This document shows, piece by piece, positions 63,521 to 64,000 of a DNA stretch of 64,000 nucleotides. The notes under the pieces are model-generated. The model was not told the DNA's origin and searched no databases. It was given only the letters and a program-made list of their open reading frames with translations. Location: the NCBI RefSeq assembly GCF_002252525.1, contig NZ_NNRM01000044.1, positions 124,001 to 188,000 on the forward strand, read 5' to 3'. Each line of letters opens with the position of its first letter. The stretch's first letter is position 1. The stretch comes from Brucella pseudogrignonensis. Its GTDB lineage: Bacteria > Pseudomonadota > Alphaproteobacteria > Rhizobiales > Rhizobiaceae. The translations under genes were made by a program, and so were the position numbers.

Positions 63521-64000
63521 ATGCAGAGAGTTTTCAAGACGATCAATGTCGCGGCACTGGTGTTCATGGCCTTTTCCGGCTCTTCGACACCGGCATGGGC
63601 CGAGCCTAAGCCGGTTGCCGTCGGCATGGACCATTATCGCGGGACCTGGCTTGAAATTGGTCGGACACCAATGTGGCTGACCGATGGTTGCGTCGCCGGA
63701 TATTCGACATACAGGCCGGGCAAGAAATGGGGCGAAATCGCGGTGGAAGACGGATGTCATGTGGACACTCCAAAAGGCCGCTTGAAAACCGTCGAGGGAA
63801 CGGGCCGTATCCTCGATCTCGGATCGACCAACGCTAAAATGCGGGTTCGCTATCCGCTTCTCATCACGTTCAATTACTGGGTGCTCTACAAGTCGCCGGA
63901 CAAATCATGGTTCATCAGCGCAAATCCGGGCATGACCGACCTCTGGATTTACGCGCGCAACGTACCGTCCAAGGCGAAACTGAAAACGATGGTGCGCAAG
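63521..64000 (+). CDS. Lipocalin-family exported protein, partial at right edge
   Basis: The first 160 codons; the gene runs off the window. Strong ribosome site AGGAGGGA. Signal peptide TINVAALVFMAFSGSSTPAW-AEP. The lipocalin GxW motif is YRGTWLEIGRTP, and VLYKSPDKSWFISANPGMTD is the Blc-type later strand. Bacterial lipocalins carry lysophospholipids or fatty acids in the periplasm, which fits a lipid-modification operon. It lies 40 bases after the membrane-protein gene. Confidence 0.85.
   Translation, partial: MQRVFKTINVAALVFMAFSGSSTPAWAEPKPVAVGMDHYRGTWLEIGRTPMWLTDGCVAGYSTYRPGKKWGEIAVEDGCHVDTPKGRLKTVEGTGRILDLGSTNAKMRVRYPLLITFNYWVLYKSPDKSWFISANPGMTDLWIYARNVPSKAKLKTMVRK

Overview
The window looks like accessory chromosome or megaplasmid DNA of an alphaproteobacterium of the Hyphomicrobiales, most likely near Ochrobactrum/Brucella. 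This rests on gene content (an OCH-like AmpC, a RirA-like Rrf2 regulator, large S12 hydrolases, TAXI-TRAP transporters, an ECF/RskA/cyclopropane-synthase cluster) and is an inference, not a database match. I see no tRNA, rRNA or CRISPR array.

1-16.4 kb: a peptide/amine-type ABC import and catabolism cluster. It has two periplasmic binding proteins, two ATPases (minus strand), two permeases (plus strand), two ATZ/TRZ-type amidohydrolases (one without its HxH metal motif), a LysR regulator, an S12 serine hydrolase, a PLP-dependent alpha-oxoamine-synthase-like enzyme and a lipoate-ligase-like protein. Two copies of one inverted repeat (TTGTCAAC-N6-GTTGACAA) tie the left part into one regulon.

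17-30.5 kb: small regulator/effector units. These are ampC without ampR, marR/MFS pump around a 20-bp perfect palindrome, a D-2-hydroxyacid dehydrogenase divergent from a GcvA-like LysR gene, a pentapeptide-repeat protein, a Crp/Fnr regulator, an EamA exporter, and a LysR gene divergent from wrbA-MFS.

30.5-45 kb: a decayed, more AT-rich region. It holds relics of IS110, IS3 and ISL3 elements, an SDR relic, a frameshifted tandem pair of small genes, an MFS relic, a GNAT relic and a TPP-enzyme relic. Among them sit intact genes: a RirA-like regulator lacking two of three cluster cysteines, ferrochelatase, a Rap1a/Tai-type immunity-like protein, parDE, a tetR/VOC pair, and a second parD whose parE partner is frameshifted.

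45-52.3 kb: two complete, divergently transcribed TAXI-type TRAP transporters (binding protein plus fused permease), one followed by a DUF1850 protein.

53-64 kb: an envelope/lipid stress cluster. An ECF sigma factor and RskA-like anti-sigma are followed by an alpha/beta hydrolase and a DoxX-like protein; a fasciclin protein lies nearby. Two divergent lipid-modification operons follow: (a) FAD oxidoreductase, DUF1365, cyclopropane synthase, a frameshifted DUF2147 gene and an internally shortened DUF2177 protein; (b) a DUF1295-methyltransferase fusion, a membrane protein and a lipocalin. Near-identical candidate ECF promoters (TGAAAC-N16-TCGT) lie upstream of the fasciclin gene and operon (a), with a weaker match before operon (b), so the sigma factor probably controls all three. 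This region, with the in-frame fusion, is the most interesting part of the window.
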